From the IMG/VR virus record IMGVR_UViG_3300030106_007011, positions 1-43,056 of that record: a stretch of 43,056 nt of DNA; one strand, written 5' to 3'. The stretch comes from a virus. Positions within the stretch are counted from its first letter, which is position 1, and every line of letters begins with the position of its first letter. Positions 6,082-14,611 of the stretch are shown one piece after another. The notes under the pieces were generated by a model. It had not been told where the DNA came from. It saw only the letters and a program-made list of their open reading frames with translations, and ran no database searches. A program made the translations under genes and the position numbers.

Positions 6082-8395
6082 GTTTTTCTCTCGCTACTTT
6101 TAATCTCTCGTCAGATTGTTCATCTTGTTGTTGAAGTTTATCATAATCGTAATTTAATCTTGCAGCAGCCCTTTCATTCTCTTGATCTTGTTTAAATTTA
6201 ACTTCTTCTGCTTTTCTTTGCATATCCATAGCTCTTAAATCAACTTCTTGTTGTTTAATTCTAACAAGTGGGTCTTGTTTAGCAGCATTTGACTGCATTT
6301 CAGTTTGTACAAGCTCAGAAGTTATTCTCGCTGCAACTTTTGCGACCTCTGCATCAAACATAATCTTAAAATTTTCAGGATCTTGTTGTGACATGACCAT
6401 CATTTGCTGATCTTGCATCATCATTGCCTTAACCTCTGCCTTCGCTTTGAATGAAATGTGATCAGATATGTGTGATTGCATCAATGCATAAACTTGTGGA
6501 TTAATTTGAACCATTCTTGATGCCATAAATGCCATATGTGCAGCTATGTGTGCATCGTGATCTTGAAATTCAAACGCAACAAGCAGTTTCATTTGTAATG
6601 CTCGTGCATTTTCTTTAGCTGGATCTAACGGTTCAGGTTGTTTTGGCGGTGGTTTAAGTATTGCCTCGATTTGTTTTGTACCTAATGCCTCGTAAACTCT
6701 TCTATATGCTTCATGAAGGTTGTGCATTTGAGGATTTGAACTAGCAATTTGTAATTGTGTCTGTGCAAGAGTAACTCTTTGAGCCATAGACATAATATTT
6801 GGGTCTGCAACGGGTAAAATATCTATTCTATTATCAAAATCAGAGGCTTTTATTTCTCTTGGACCACCATAAACATCATAAGGATACGTTGGAGGTAAAG
6901 ATTCACCACAAATTCTTGCTAAAATTTTAAATTCTAAACGCATTGCATAGTAACAACGCTTATGGACACCACTCATAACACGTGAACCACGCTCCATTAG
7001 TGCCATCGTAGTCCCAACAGCTCTATTTTGAACATCATTACCTATATTTGAGTCAGTGATGGCTGCAAATTTTTGTCCTGCTTGTACTACAAAACCTAAA
7101 AGGTTGTATAAAGTAGTGCTTGGCTCTGTAAAAGGTAGGTTGAAAAACTGATCTCTAATATTTCCACCTGGTGCATCAACATCTCTAAACTCTCCAGGTT
7201 GTATCGGTTGATCGTCATCTCTTACTCTAATACCTCTAGATTTAAATCCTGCTGGTAAATTTTTTAAAGTACCTGCATCAATCAATTGTCTTAATGCCTG
7301 GGTTGCTGTTTGTGATAAACCACCAATCATATGAGTTAAACCAAAACCATAAAAACCTAATCCTGGTAAAAATTTATAATGTACAAAATATTCTATTCTT
7401 GAATAGCCTGGATCTTCCGCTTTGTAATTTCTATAGATAGATAAAATTTCTCCTGAACCTTCATCAATAGTCACTAAGTATGGTATTTTAATTTTTTTAG
7501 CTTTGTCATCGAACTCTTCATAGTCCTCTAAGTGTAAGTCTACATGCATTTCTAAAATATTATGTAGATAATCATCACCAGTTCTTTTTATTCCTTCTAA
7601 TTGATTTAATTTTTTTTGAACTTCATCAGGCTCAGTATTTGATTCAATTAATTCTATATCTCTATAAAATCCAGCAGCTTGTTTTTTAAGAACTTCGTTT
7701 TGTGTCATTTTAATGACATGTGTTATTCTCTCGCAATCTTTTAAATCCGATGCAAAGTAAGGAACTACTAAATCTTCAGCAGGTACAAATTTAGATACAG
7801 GTCGATCTAGTAATGCATCATAATAAATTTTTTTAAATGTAGATCCTGATAGTGGTAAATAAAATAACATCTGATCCATGTCAGTTGTAAATTCTTCCAT
7901 CTCCTCCATAAGAAGGTAATTCATGTAATCTTTAACTCTTTCAGATTGTTGTTCGATAGCCGGTGTAATTAAACCTACAGTTTGTGTACGCACTGGGCCA
8001 TCACTTGGTACTAGTTCTTTATATGCTTGTGCTTGGAACTGTGTAACTGACTCTGCTAATAATGGATGGGTGACACCGGAAGCTCCTTTAAATGGCTTTG
8101 TTACTTCTTGATATTTAGTTCCTAACAAATCTAACCCTTTTATGTAAGCATCTTCCCATTCTTTTCTTGAAAGTTTATCTTTTTTATATTCCTGAATAAG
8201 TTCTCTTGCCATGTCTTTGAGAGTTCTCTCATCCATGTTATTTGCAAGATTAGCATTGAAATCATCTTGAGGTCTTTCTTCGACCACTTCTTCACCTTCA
8301 ACTTGTACGTCTACTGGTAAGCCCTCAGGTGTTACCTCAGTTTCTTCAATTTTGTCTTCTTCGACAACAGTTTGATTGTTATTTTCTACAGCCAT
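6068..8395 (-). CDS. Portal protein
   Basis: 775 residues, the size of large podovirus (P22-type) portals. Residues about 60-140 carry DMARELIQEYKKDKLSRKEW, GLDLLGTKYQE and PFKGASGVTHPLLAESVTQF, which I recognise from marine phage portal proteins. The middle contains a long beta/helix region (LLDRPVSKFVPAEDLVVPYF, YFVHYKFLPGLGFYGFGLTH). The last 150 residues are a Gln/Ala/Lys/Glu-rich coiled coil, the likely barrel. The dodecameric portal sits at one head vertex, docks the terminase during packaging and anchors the tail. Gene order terminase, two others, portal supports this. Confidence 0.85.
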   Translation of the reverse strand: MAVENNNQTVVEEDKIEETEVTPEGLPVDVQVEGEEVVEERPQDDFNANLANNMDERTLKDMARELIQEYKKDKLSRKEWEDAYIKGLDLLGTKYQEVTKPFKGASGVTHPLLAESVTQFQAQAYKELVPSDGPVRTQTVGLITPAIEQQSERVKDYMNYLLMEEMEEFTTDMDQMLFYLPLSGSTFKKIYYDALLDRPVSKFVPAEDLVVPYFASDLKDCERITHVIKMTQNEVLKKQAAGFYRDIELIESNTEPDEVQKKLNQLEGIKRTGDDYLHNILEMHVDLHLEDYEEFDDKAKKIKIPYLVTIDEGSGEILSIYRNYKAEDPGYSRIEYFVHYKFLPGLGFYGFGLTHMIGGLSQTATQALRQLIDAGTLKNLPAGFKSRGIRVRDDDQPIQPGEFRDVDAPGGNIRDQFFNLPFTEPSTTLYNLLGFVVQAGQKFAAITDSNIGNDVQNRAVGTTMALMERGSRVMSGVHKRCYYAMRLEFKILARICGESLPPTYPYDVYGGPREIKASDFDNRIDILPVADPNIMSMAQRVTLAQTQLQIASSNPQMHNLHEAYRRVYEALGTKQIEAILKPPPKQPEPLDPAKENARALQMKLLVAFEFQDHDAHIAAHMAFMASRMVQINPQVYALMQSHISDHISFKAKAEVKAMMMQDQQMMVMSQQDPENFKIMFDAEVAKVAARITSELVQTEMQSNAAKQDPLVRIKQQEVDLRAMDMQRKAEEVKFKQDQENERAAARLNYDYDKLQQQDEQSDERLKVAREKLEKK

Positions 8396-8397
8396 TC

Positions 8398-10311
8398 TTA
8401 ATTGTACCTCATTGTGTTAAATATATCTACCACAAGTCCTCCTTGAGACTTATAGGTTTTTTGTGTTTGTCTCATCATTGGCGTTACTTTTATAGCAAAC
8501 GCATCAAAATACAACCTTGGATCATTAGCATCAATAAAAGGTTTTGTGCCACCTGCATCTTGTTTTGCAAACGCATCCATGTGATATTTACTTTTAATTT
8601 CTTTGCCTTTAAGAGGATGATCTGTTGGATATTTAAAAGTATTAGTCCCTGTTTGTTTGTAGGGTTTACTAGGATCAGATAATGATATTTTTGTGGGTCC
8701 TGCTTTTGTATTATAGAACCTTGCTAATCTTGACATTACATCTGGTAATATTGCTTTACCTCTTTTACCAATTCCTTTACCATTTGCATAACCATAAAAT
8801 CTTTCGTTACCTGCTTTATATCCTTGTCTGAAACTTAATTTATCAAACGGTGCTACAGCGATAAAATCAACATTTTCTCTAGCAGCCTTTTGTGATAAAT
8901 ATTTAATAGCATGATCTGCATATGCATCAGACTCAACCATAGGAAAATAGTCTCTCATTTCACCTGACCTAACGCTTGTCATTTTTGTTAATTTTTTATT
9001 AACATTATCTAAAGTTGATTTAATTGCATTTACTCTTCCAAAATCTTGAACATCAATCGCTTCGTTTAAATCATTCATTAATTTGCCTCTTCTATTAATT
9101 AACAAATTTAACTCGACATCTGCATTAAATGGATTTGTTCTAAATTCTCCTGATAGTTGTTGATTTTTTTGTAATGCTTTTGAAATAGATTGATTCACAT
9201 CTGATTGTATTTCATTAATCATGAATACTTTTTTACCCTCAGGTGTAAATCTTGTGTCATACCTGATGTGATAAATATTATTTGTGTTAGGTAATATGTC
9301 AGAAAAGTGACCGCCTTTATCTCTTAGTTGAGTATTAGTAACTATATCTTCAGGTAAATGAAAAATTGTTTCTCTATAATCTTTGCCACCTTGTAAAGTA
9401 TAACTTGTTTCAGTTTGATATTTAGTTTTATTATTTCTTAAAGGTGCAGCAGCTATATTAAGTTCAGCTTCAGCTTTGTTAAGTAAAGCTTTATCCTGCT
9501 CTCTTACGTCAGGTCTCGCCTTTGCTCTTCTTAATGTATCTCTTAAAGTATTAAATGCTGATTTGCCTACTTGAGCATTTTTCATACCTTCCATTTGGTA
9601 TAAGGCATCATCAAAAATCGAAACTAAATCAGTATCAGCACTGAACTTTTGTTTAAGTTTATTAATCGAATCAGTCATACCTTTTAAAGCCACTTCAAAC
9701 TTTTCTTGTGCACCTTTTTGCACACCAAGTTCAATAGCTTGTAATCTATTTATCGGATTTAATTTAAGCATGGCACCAACTTCGTTGGCATCTAATTTAA
9801 GACCAAATTTTTTAGCAGCATAAAGTAATCCACCTGTCAGGTCTCCTGCATCATTAAATATTGCTAAATTAGAATCAAATAATTCTTCTCTGGATACGTT
9901 AACTTCTTTACCGGCAAAAGGGCCACTATCATATTTAAATCGTTTAGGTTCTCTAACCGTTTTAGTTGCAGGTTTACCAAAAATTTTAAAATTTACTTTC
10001 CGTGTTGATGTTAAATGATTTAGCCATTCATCAGCTGAATATTTAGATCTACCAATTCTCATAGCCCAATCATAAGTAGATGAACCAAAGGCAGGTGCAA
10101 TGTCATCACCCATCTGTAATGGTTTTGTTTTTTTTAATACAACTGGTGGATTTCTAATTTCTCTAGTAGCTAACTCTTGACCTTGGGCCTGTGATGGTTT
10201 TGGTTCGTAAGTTATTTGACGTTGTTGTTGTCCGGTAGCCGGTGTAGCTGATTCTTTTTTACCGCCAAGAATTCTACGTCCCAGTCCTGTAAGAATATTC
10301 TTCAGGGACAT
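8398..10311 (-). CDS. Polyvalent-protein-like virion-associated protein
   Basis: 637 residues between terminase and portal. Residues about 75-230 have a conserved-looking block (STYDWAMRIGRSKYSADEWL, FAGKEVNVSREELFDSNLAI, LKLNPINRLQAIELG). A second block (about 300-370) reads YRETIFHLPEDIV, a His-Phe segment, NIYHIRYDTRFTPEGKKVFM and INEIQSDVNQS, which matches my memory of the 'large polyvalent protein associated domain' (xxEIQSD). The third (about 455-600) has VESDAYADHAIKYLSQKAAR and VDFIAVAPFDKLSFRQGYKA. Polyvalent proteins are thought to be delivered into the host with phage DNA. That this one is ejected or enzymatic is inference; no catalytic residue set can be named. Confidence 0.6.
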   Translation of the reverse strand: MSLKNILTGLGRRILGGKKESATPATGQQQRQITYEPKPSQAQGQELATREIRNPPVVLKKTKPLQMGDDIAPAFGSSTYDWAMRIGRSKYSADEWLNHLTSTRKVNFKIFGKPATKTVREPKRFKYDSGPFAGKEVNVSREELFDSNLAIFNDAGDLTGGLLYAAKKFGLKLDANEVGAMLKLNPINRLQAIELGVQKGAQEKFEVALKGMTDSINKLKQKFSADTDLVSIFDDALYQMEGMKNAQVGKSAFNTLRDTLRRAKARPDVREQDKALLNKAEAELNIAAAPLRNNKTKYQTETSYTLQGGKDYRETIFHLPEDIVTNTQLRDKGGHFSDILPNTNNIYHIRYDTRFTPEGKKVFMINEIQSDVNQSISKALQKNQQLSGEFRTNPFNADVELNLLINRRGKLMNDLNEAIDVQDFGRVNAIKSTLDNVNKKLTKMTSVRSGEMRDYFPMVESDAYADHAIKYLSQKAARENVDFIAVAPFDKLSFRQGYKAGNERFYGYANGKGIGKRGKAILPDVMSRLARFYNTKAGPTKISLSDPSKPYKQTGTNTFKYPTDHPLKGKEIKSKYHMDAFAKQDAGGTKPFIDANDPRLYFDAFAIKVTPMMRQTQKTYKSQGGLVVDIFNTMRYN

Positions 10312-10320
10312 CGGTCCCTC

Positions 10321-11493
10321 CTAGTACATTTTTGTAGGTTTATTTCTACCTAGTTTGCATTTTACTTTTATAGACTTACCAGATTTATAACCCATGGGTT
10401 TATTCATCATCATGCCACCACCCATTCTCTTTTGAACTTTTGCTTTATCTCTATTATACGCAGAACGAAAATCTCTTGCTCCTTTTAAAATAGCCATTGT
10501 TGTTTTTGAAACATTTAAAGCTTTTTGTCTTGGACTTTTAACCAATCTTTTTGCTTTTTGAATATCACTTTCAGTAAGTCTGTCTTTGTTTTTCATAGTA
10601 TTAGCATCGCCACCTGTATTGTATTTCTTCATCATGCCACCGCCCATTTTACCTTGAGCCTTAAGTCTTTCAGTAGCAGCGGCTAAACCACCACCCATTT
10701 TTTTCTTTTTGTTTTCTTTTCTTTTTTCCATAAATTTTTTAATACCTGCTGCTGTTGCAGCTACCGCTGCTGCAGCTGCACCTATTTTTCCACCCTTAGG
10801 TATTGGAAGTCGTCCAGATAATTTTTTTCTTCTTTCCAAAAATCTACTCGCTTCTTTTTTTGTAGTTTCTAAATTTTTCTCTATCTGTTTTTTTGTTGTA
10901 AATGGACCTGGTTTAGCTTTTGGAAGATCAGGATTTACTCCTGTTTTTGCCATTATTTCTATTTTACTTCTTGGAGTTTTCTTGAAAAAACTTTCATGAG
11001 CTGGACTAAGTTTACCAGTTTTTTTATCAATTATACCTTTCTCTTGCATTTTAAATTTATCATCAAAAGTTAATCTACCTCTTTTAGCTTTCATAACTTT
11101 ACCATGATTCATTCCGCCTCTTTTTCTACCAAGAATTTCTTTCATCTTTTTAGCTTTCATAGAAGTCATACCAAAACCCACAGGTAACATCATACCTTTC
11201 TTTTTCATTTTTTTTGCACCAAGACCTAAAGCTGCTGCACCAAGTGCTGCTTTCATAACTTTACCAGGTTTTACTTTTTCATCTTGTAAACCTTTACCTC
11301 TACCTTTTGCTTTTTCTGCTCTAAGGACTGCAAAATCTTTTTCGTCAATTTTATCAAATGGAGGAGCTTTTTTTGCAATTTTTGCTTGGCCACCTGTTAA
11401 ATACTTATTTTCTTTTGCTCTTTCTTTAGCAAGACCTCTTTCTTCTTGTTCCTTTTTTAATTGCTCAGGCGATTTCATACTTCTTCGTGGCAT
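10321..11493 (-). CDS. Lys-rich basic protein with MGGG(M) repeats
   Basis: 390 residues with Lys near 20% and many Met, Gly and Ala. Features in order: charged N-terminus; AALGAAALGLGAKKMKKKGM (about 85-105); GGMNHGKVMKAKRG; AAAAAVAATAAGIKKFMEKR; then repeated MGGG-type motifs (KKKKMGGGLAAA, QGKMGGGMMKKYNTGG, KRMGGGMMMNKPMGYKSG) and the end KVKCKLGRNKPTKMY. I recall the MGGGMM repeats and this CKLGRxKPTK ending in other marine phages. It lies right after the large terminase gene. A histone-like head protein or DNA-organising role is plausible from charge alone, not demonstrated. Confidence 0.6.
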   Translation of the reverse strand: MPRRSMKSPEQLKKEQEERGLAKERAKENKYLTGGQAKIAKKAPPFDKIDEKDFAVLRAEKAKGRGKGLQDEKVKPGKVMKAALGAAALGLGAKKMKKKGMMLPVGFGMTSMKAKKMKEILGRKRGGMNHGKVMKAKRGRLTFDDKFKMQEKGIIDKKTGKLSPAHESFFKKTPRSKIEIMAKTGVNPDLPKAKPGPFTTKKQIEKNLETTKKEASRFLERRKKLSGRLPIPKGGKIGAAAAAVAATAAGIKKFMEKRKENKKKKMGGGLAAATERLKAQGKMGGGMMKKYNTGGDANTMKNKDRLTESDIQKAKRLVKSPRQKALNVSKTTMAILKGARDFRSAYNRDKAKVQKRMGGGMMMNKPMGYKSGKSIKVKCKLGRNKPTKMY

Positions 11494-11501
11494 AATTACT
11501 C

Positions 11502-13034
11502 CTAATAATATTTATAATCTTTTTCTAATTTCATTGGTGGGTCATCCCAATCGTCCGAGTACGTTGAAACAAATCCACCTTGCCGATATCTTAACACAGC
11601 TTGGGTCATGCTGTCTACATAGTCATCGTATTGTCCGTTAGGAAATGCTGCTACTTCCTCTATTACCTCTTGAGCAAAATGTTGATCTAAAGGGGCATAT
11701 ACCATACCAGACTCAAATACTGGGGCACAGCTATTTATACGTGTATGCTTATCTCTGCCTCTTGCTGGTACATAATCTACTACAGGTATACCTGCTCGTC
11801 TTAATTCATGTATTAATGGTTGACCTGAGGCTTTAGCCTCAATAATTACGGTTTCCGGTTCCCAGTAGTGATATTGCTCTAATGCAACATTTTTAAGCTC
11901 TGGAAAGTCATACCGACCCTTGAGTGCATCAAGAAGTATTATACATTTTTCATAACCTTGCACCGGTTCAAAAATACCCCACGTTGTAATTGCACTGTAA
12001 TCAGCAGTTTCTTTTTTACTAAATGCGGTATCATAAGATTGTATTACGTGTAGTAGTTTTGGTAAATGCTCCTTATCGTAATCTTGCCACCATTCCCTTT
12101 TTACAATTGCACCTTCTTCTGAGGTTGGGTCCTGCATGTATTGTGCATTCCAATTTTTTGTTGAGATTGAAGCTTTGACAGATAATAAATCTTCTTTACT
12201 CCAATACTCAGGCCAAACAGGTTCATCGTTTGGTAAGATTGCAGGAAACTCAATCACTTTCCATTTGTCTGCTTTTATTTCTGATTGAGCCTTAACTAAT
12301 CTTCCTGTTAAATCATCCGTTGCCCAACGAGTCATAACAACTAATATTCTTCCTCCAGGTTGTAAACGTTGTCTAGGTCCAGAGCTATACCACTCATATG
12401 CTCGTTCCATTGCAGAGTCTGACATTGAATCTTGTTCAGTATGTGGGTCATCGATAATAAGTAAGTCCGCCCCTCGTCCTGTGATAGAACCGCCTACCCC
12501 CGCTGCAAAATATTCGCCCCCATGATTAGTCTCCCATCGGCCTTTTGCCTTACTATCCTCTCGCAGTGTAACATTACCAAAGATCTCTTTATACTCCTTG
12601 GTGTTCATTAAGTTTCGAACTTTGCTACCGAACCTTGAAGCAAGTTCAGCATTATGTGAAACTTGCATAATTTTTTTCTTTGGATACTTACCAATAAACC
12701 AAGCGGGGAATAAATAAGATGCAAATTCAGATTTAGTATGTCTAGGAGGCATATTGATAATGAGCCTCTTATCATCACCGTCTGCTATATTTTCAAAGGC
12801 TCTAGCTATTATTTGATGGTGCCCCATTTTCTTTGGGTCCTTTGTTTTTCTGTAAATAAAATCTTGCCAAACACTTTCTGCAAAAACTAAAAAATTATCC
12901 TGGCATAACTTGATCCACTCTAATTGCTTTCTAAGAATTCTATCTTTTATTTCTTCTTCTGTAAGATTTTCAATATTCATACCGTTTGGGACCCTAGTAT
13001 ATTTATGTATATTGCTTTGTAAACCTCTTTGCAT
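11502..13034 (-). CDS. terL: Terminase large subunit (ATPase and nuclease)
   Basis: The ATPase half has an atypical Walker A (NMPPRHTKSE, near residue 95-104 of this start), a Walker B (LLIIDDPH, about 190-197) and the coupling-like VVMTRWATDDL. The nuclease half has QSYDTAFSKKETADYS (first Asp), IIEAKASGQP, and a final DDYVDSMTQAV with the metal-binding Asp pair, all standard for TerL. It cuts concatemeric DNA and pumps it through the portal. Start is uncertain: TTG 13052, ATG 13034 and ATG 12980 are all in frame and none has a good Shine-Dalgarno; I give 13034. The small subunit is about 3.9 kb upstream, not adjacent. Confidence 0.92.
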   Translation of the reverse strand: MQRGLQSNIHKYTRVPNGMNIENLTEEEIKDRILRKQLEWIKLCQDNFLVFAESVWQDFIYRKTKDPKKMGHHQIIARAFENIADGDDKRLIINMPPRHTKSEFASYLFPAWFIGKYPKKKIMQVSHNAELASRFGSKVRNLMNTKEYKEIFGNVTLREDSKAKGRWETNHGGEYFAAGVGGSITGRGADLLIIDDPHTEQDSMSDSAMERAYEWYSSGPRQRLQPGGRILVVMTRWATDDLTGRLVKAQSEIKADKWKVIEFPAILPNDEPVWPEYWSKEDLLSVKASISTKNWNAQYMQDPTSEEGAIVKREWWQDYDKEHLPKLLHVIQSYDTAFSKKETADYSAITTWGIFEPVQGYEKCIILLDALKGRYDFPELKNVALEQYHYWEPETVIIEAKASGQPLIHELRRAGIPVVDYVPARGRDKHTRINSCAPVFESGMVYAPLDQHFAQEVIEEVAAFPNGQYDDYVDSMTQAVLRYRQGGFVSTYSDDWDDPPMKLEKDYKYY

Positions 13035-13119
13035 AGCAAACCGTGTACCCAAACGCAGATGGCAAAAGACGTGTTTTTTTTAGCAGCTAAAAATTTAAAA
13101 AGAGCCTTCTAACAGATAC

Positions 13120-13145
13120 ACCAATAGCCCGTACGGGCTATTGGT
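13120..13145. terminator. Perfect 26-bp palindrome upstream of terL
   Basis: ACCAATAGCCC, GTAC, GGGCTATTGGT: an 11-bp stem with GTAC at the centre, directly after the stop of the 95-codon frame's gene and before terL. On the plus strand it is followed by TTT; on the minus strand no U-run follows at once (a T-rich stretch comes about 20 bases later). It may end or pause the upstream minus transcript, or be a protein-binding palindrome. A GATACACCA word, the same as the iterons at 17.8 kb, overlaps its left arm (13115-13123). Confidence 0.5.
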
Positions 13146-13155
13146 TTTCACATGA

Positions 13156-13419
13156 TTATTCTGGGTTGTGCAGAGCTTGTACCAATGTTGAAAATTTATT
13201 TAAAACATTTGTTTTAAATTCATCAACAACAGGGTTACCTACATTTTCAAGTATGTGCTTTTCACACTCACCCATTAATAACTGAAACATGATTTCGTAA
13301 TTGAGTTGTTTCTTAACTCCATTATCAATAACCATGTCAGCTAGTTGAGTAGGGGTCTTCTCCCCTACTCTTTCAGCTAGTACTTTAGCAATGTTAATAA
13401 GGTCATTATTTGGCATCAT
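13156..13419 (-). CDS. Small helical protein of unknown function
   Basis: From ATG 13419 (GGAG three bases upstream, with a second ATG at 13416) the product is about 87 residues; the frame also runs up to 13443, but that would lie deeper in the upstream gene and lacks a ribosome site. Sequence features: IAKVLAERVGEKTPTQLADM, a Gln/Leu-rich helix and a MGECEKHIL segment. No family recognised. It overlaps the upstream gene by 14 bases, so both are probably read from the promoter at about 13.79 kb. Confidence 0.55.
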   Translation of the reverse strand: MMPNNDLINIAKVLAERVGEKTPTQLADMVIDNGVKKQLNYEIMFQLLMGECEKHILENVGNPVVDEFKTNVLNKFSTLVQALHNPE

Positions 13420-13732
13420 TATCTCCGATTGCTTTGTACTCACAATAAGCTATTTCAGTTGTAAACTTATTGTATAAATCGTTATGAGCAATTTTGAAAT
13501 TTGCTGTTTCAAATTTCTTTCGCTTACGATTTATTTTTTGTAATCCAAAACTATTTCCTTGTTCATCTTGAACAATGATTAAGTTTTGTTTTGTTCTCTC
13601 AAAGCAATCCACAATGTTTTGTTTCATTGTGTCCAACTCTTTAGCTAGTCTGTTTGCTTTAAGTTTCATTTGGACATAAGACAAGATTATTTTCTTTTCA
13701 TCTTGCTTTAGTCTTTTTGCTACTTGTGTCAT
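13406..13732 (-). CDS. Small protein with coiled-coil N-terminus, unknown function
   Basis: 108 residues. The first half is a helix (KRLKQDEKKIILSYVQMKLK, ANRLAKELDTMKQN) with a Cys, the second half a small mixed domain (NLIIVQDEQGNSFGLQKIN, then RKRKKFETANFKI). This layout, a helical N-terminus followed by a small Lys-rich domain, recalls the longer protein at 28540-29091 but I see no clear identity. AGAGAGG Shine-Dalgarno before ATG 13732, about 40 bases after a predicted transcription start. Confidence 0.55.
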   Translation of the reverse strand: MTQVAKRLKQDEKKIILSYVQMKLKANRLAKELDTMKQNIVDCFERTKQNLIIVQDEQGNSFGLQKINRKRKKFETANFKIAHNDLYNKFTTEIAYCEYKAIGDNDAK

Positions 13733-13777
13733 AGACCTCTCTTTGTTGTGTTAATGTATTCTTATGAATACTTTATA

Positions 13778-13805
13778 ATCTTATTAAATCCCATGATTAT
13801 TGCAA
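13778..13805 (-). promoter_or_regulatory. Sigma70-like promoter with ATGGGAT in spacer
   Basis: On the minus strand TTGCAA (13805-13800), 16-base spacer, TAAGAT (13783-13778). The spacer contains ATGGGAT five bases after the -35. Predicted start near 13771, about 40 bases before ATG 13732. It is nearly identical in layout to the promoter at 14682-14709 (same ATGGGATTT..TAAGAT core). Nothing experimental; consensus and repetition are the evidence. Confidence 0.65.
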
Positions 13806-13808
13806 CAG

Positions 13809-13991
13809 TTAATTTAATCTTTTTACATTTATTTTTTTAAGTATTGGCTCAACCTCTACTTGTACAGATTTTGCACCAAATAGCCGACCAAATAGCCGAC
13901 CTGCCGACTGGGTAATCTCTAAAGTCCTCTTATCTTGTTCAATTTGCCCTGCCTTACGAGAACGAGCCGAGCCATTATTCTTTTTTTTCAT
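13809..13991 (-). CDS. 60-residue basic protein of unknown function
   Basis: Starts at ATG 13991 inside the end of the upstream gene (17-base overlap). The N-terminus is basic (KKKNNGSARSRKAG) and contains a GRLFGRLFG duplication encoded by two direct copies of a 13-base word (near 13877-13901). No family recognised. It may be a genuine coupled gene, but its short length and repeat make this uncertain. Confidence 0.4.
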   Translation of the reverse strand: MKKKNNGSARSRKAGQIEQDKRTLEITQSAGRLFGRLFGAKSVQVEVEPILKKINVKRLN

Positions 13992-14160
13992 CTTCTAACT
14001 CCGTAATATAATCATCTATTTGTCCACTAACACGATTGGGTATTTCCGTTTTAGTTTCCGTGTACCACGTGCCGTCAGGTCTTTCCCATTCTAAAACTAT
14101 CGCCCAACTCTTGACACGACACGAGCCGACATTGTCGGCTCGTTTCTTTTCTTTCGGCAT
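13975..14160 (-). CDS. 61-residue protein of unknown function
   Basis: Chosen start is ATG 14160, which overlaps the stop of the previous gene as TAATG, so it is likely coupled; the frame extends to 14214 but that is inside the upstream gene. The peptide is MPKEKKRADNVG, then SWAIVLEWERPDGTWYTETK, then an acidic end. The middle looks like a small beta-hairpin domain. The DNA encoding residues 6-13 forms a perfect 10-bp hairpin (14121-14143). Unknown function. Confidence 0.5.
   Translation of the reverse strand: MPKEKKRADNVGSCRVKSWAIVLEWERPDGTWYTETKTEIPNRVSGQIDDYITELEDEKKE
14121..14143. repeat. Perfect hairpin inside a coding region
   Basis: ACGAGCCGAC, ATT, GTCGGCTCGT: 10-bp stem with 3-base loop, followed on the plus strand by TTCTTTTCTTT. 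It lies near the 5' end of the 61-codon gene. On the plus strand it looks like an intrinsic terminator that would stop antisense transcription; on the coding strand no U-run follows. It also includes ACGAG, as in the nearby repeat island. Confidence 0.5.
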
Positions 14161-14588
14161 TACCAACTGCACCAATATTCTACGACCTTGCCCTCGCTTA
14201 TGGCTTGTTCGCAAAATTTTAAAAATTTGATGTCTTGCTCTTTGTACTCTTTGACTGATTCCTCTTGGAACTGTTGCCCCCAGAAAAATCCATCTTCAGC
14301 GTGATAGTCAGAAAAACCTTTTTCTATCTGTTGTCCTAACTCTTTAACGACATCTTCGGTCAAATAACAGGGTGCTTCTTGGTCAGCATTAAAACCTAAA
14401 TGTGCTAACATACCCTCTACTTTTATTGCAGGGTTTTGTTCTGCCCATTTTCTAGCCATGAACTCTTGAAGCCTTGCGTGTTTTCGCCAAACGAAAACCT
14501 TCTCCCTATCTCCATAATCATCTTCATTAAAGTACTTTTCCCAATCTACTTTTTTACCACGAAGATGTGCGTGTTGGTCTAATCCCAT
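14160..14588 (-). CDS. Conserved phage protein (MGLDQ family), unknown function
   Basis: From ATG 14588, which has a strong GGAGAAG Shine-Dalgarno, the product is 142 residues beginning MGLDQHAHLRGKK. Typical blocks follow: VFVWRKHARLQEFMARKW, a PCYLTEDVVKEL segment, FFWGQQFQEESVKEYKEQD and the C-terminal SEGKVVEYWCSW. Proteins with this MGLDQ.., WRKH.RLQ.. and terminal Trp-rich pattern occur in many T4-like and cyanophage genomes, sometimes mislabelled 'phosphoglycerate kinase'; the true function is unknown. The frame continues to a GTG at 14675, but that segment folds as a structured leader, so I exclude it. Confidence 0.7.
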   Translation of the reverse strand: MGLDQHAHLRGKKVDWEKYFNEDDYGDREKVFVWRKHARLQEFMARKWAEQNPAIKVEGMLAHLGFNADQEAPCYLTEDVVKELGQQIEKGFSDYHAEDGFFWGQQFQEESVKEYKEQDIKFLKFCEQAISEGKVVEYWCSW

Positions 14589-14611
14589 ATCTTCTCCTTT
14601 GTTATTTTTAA

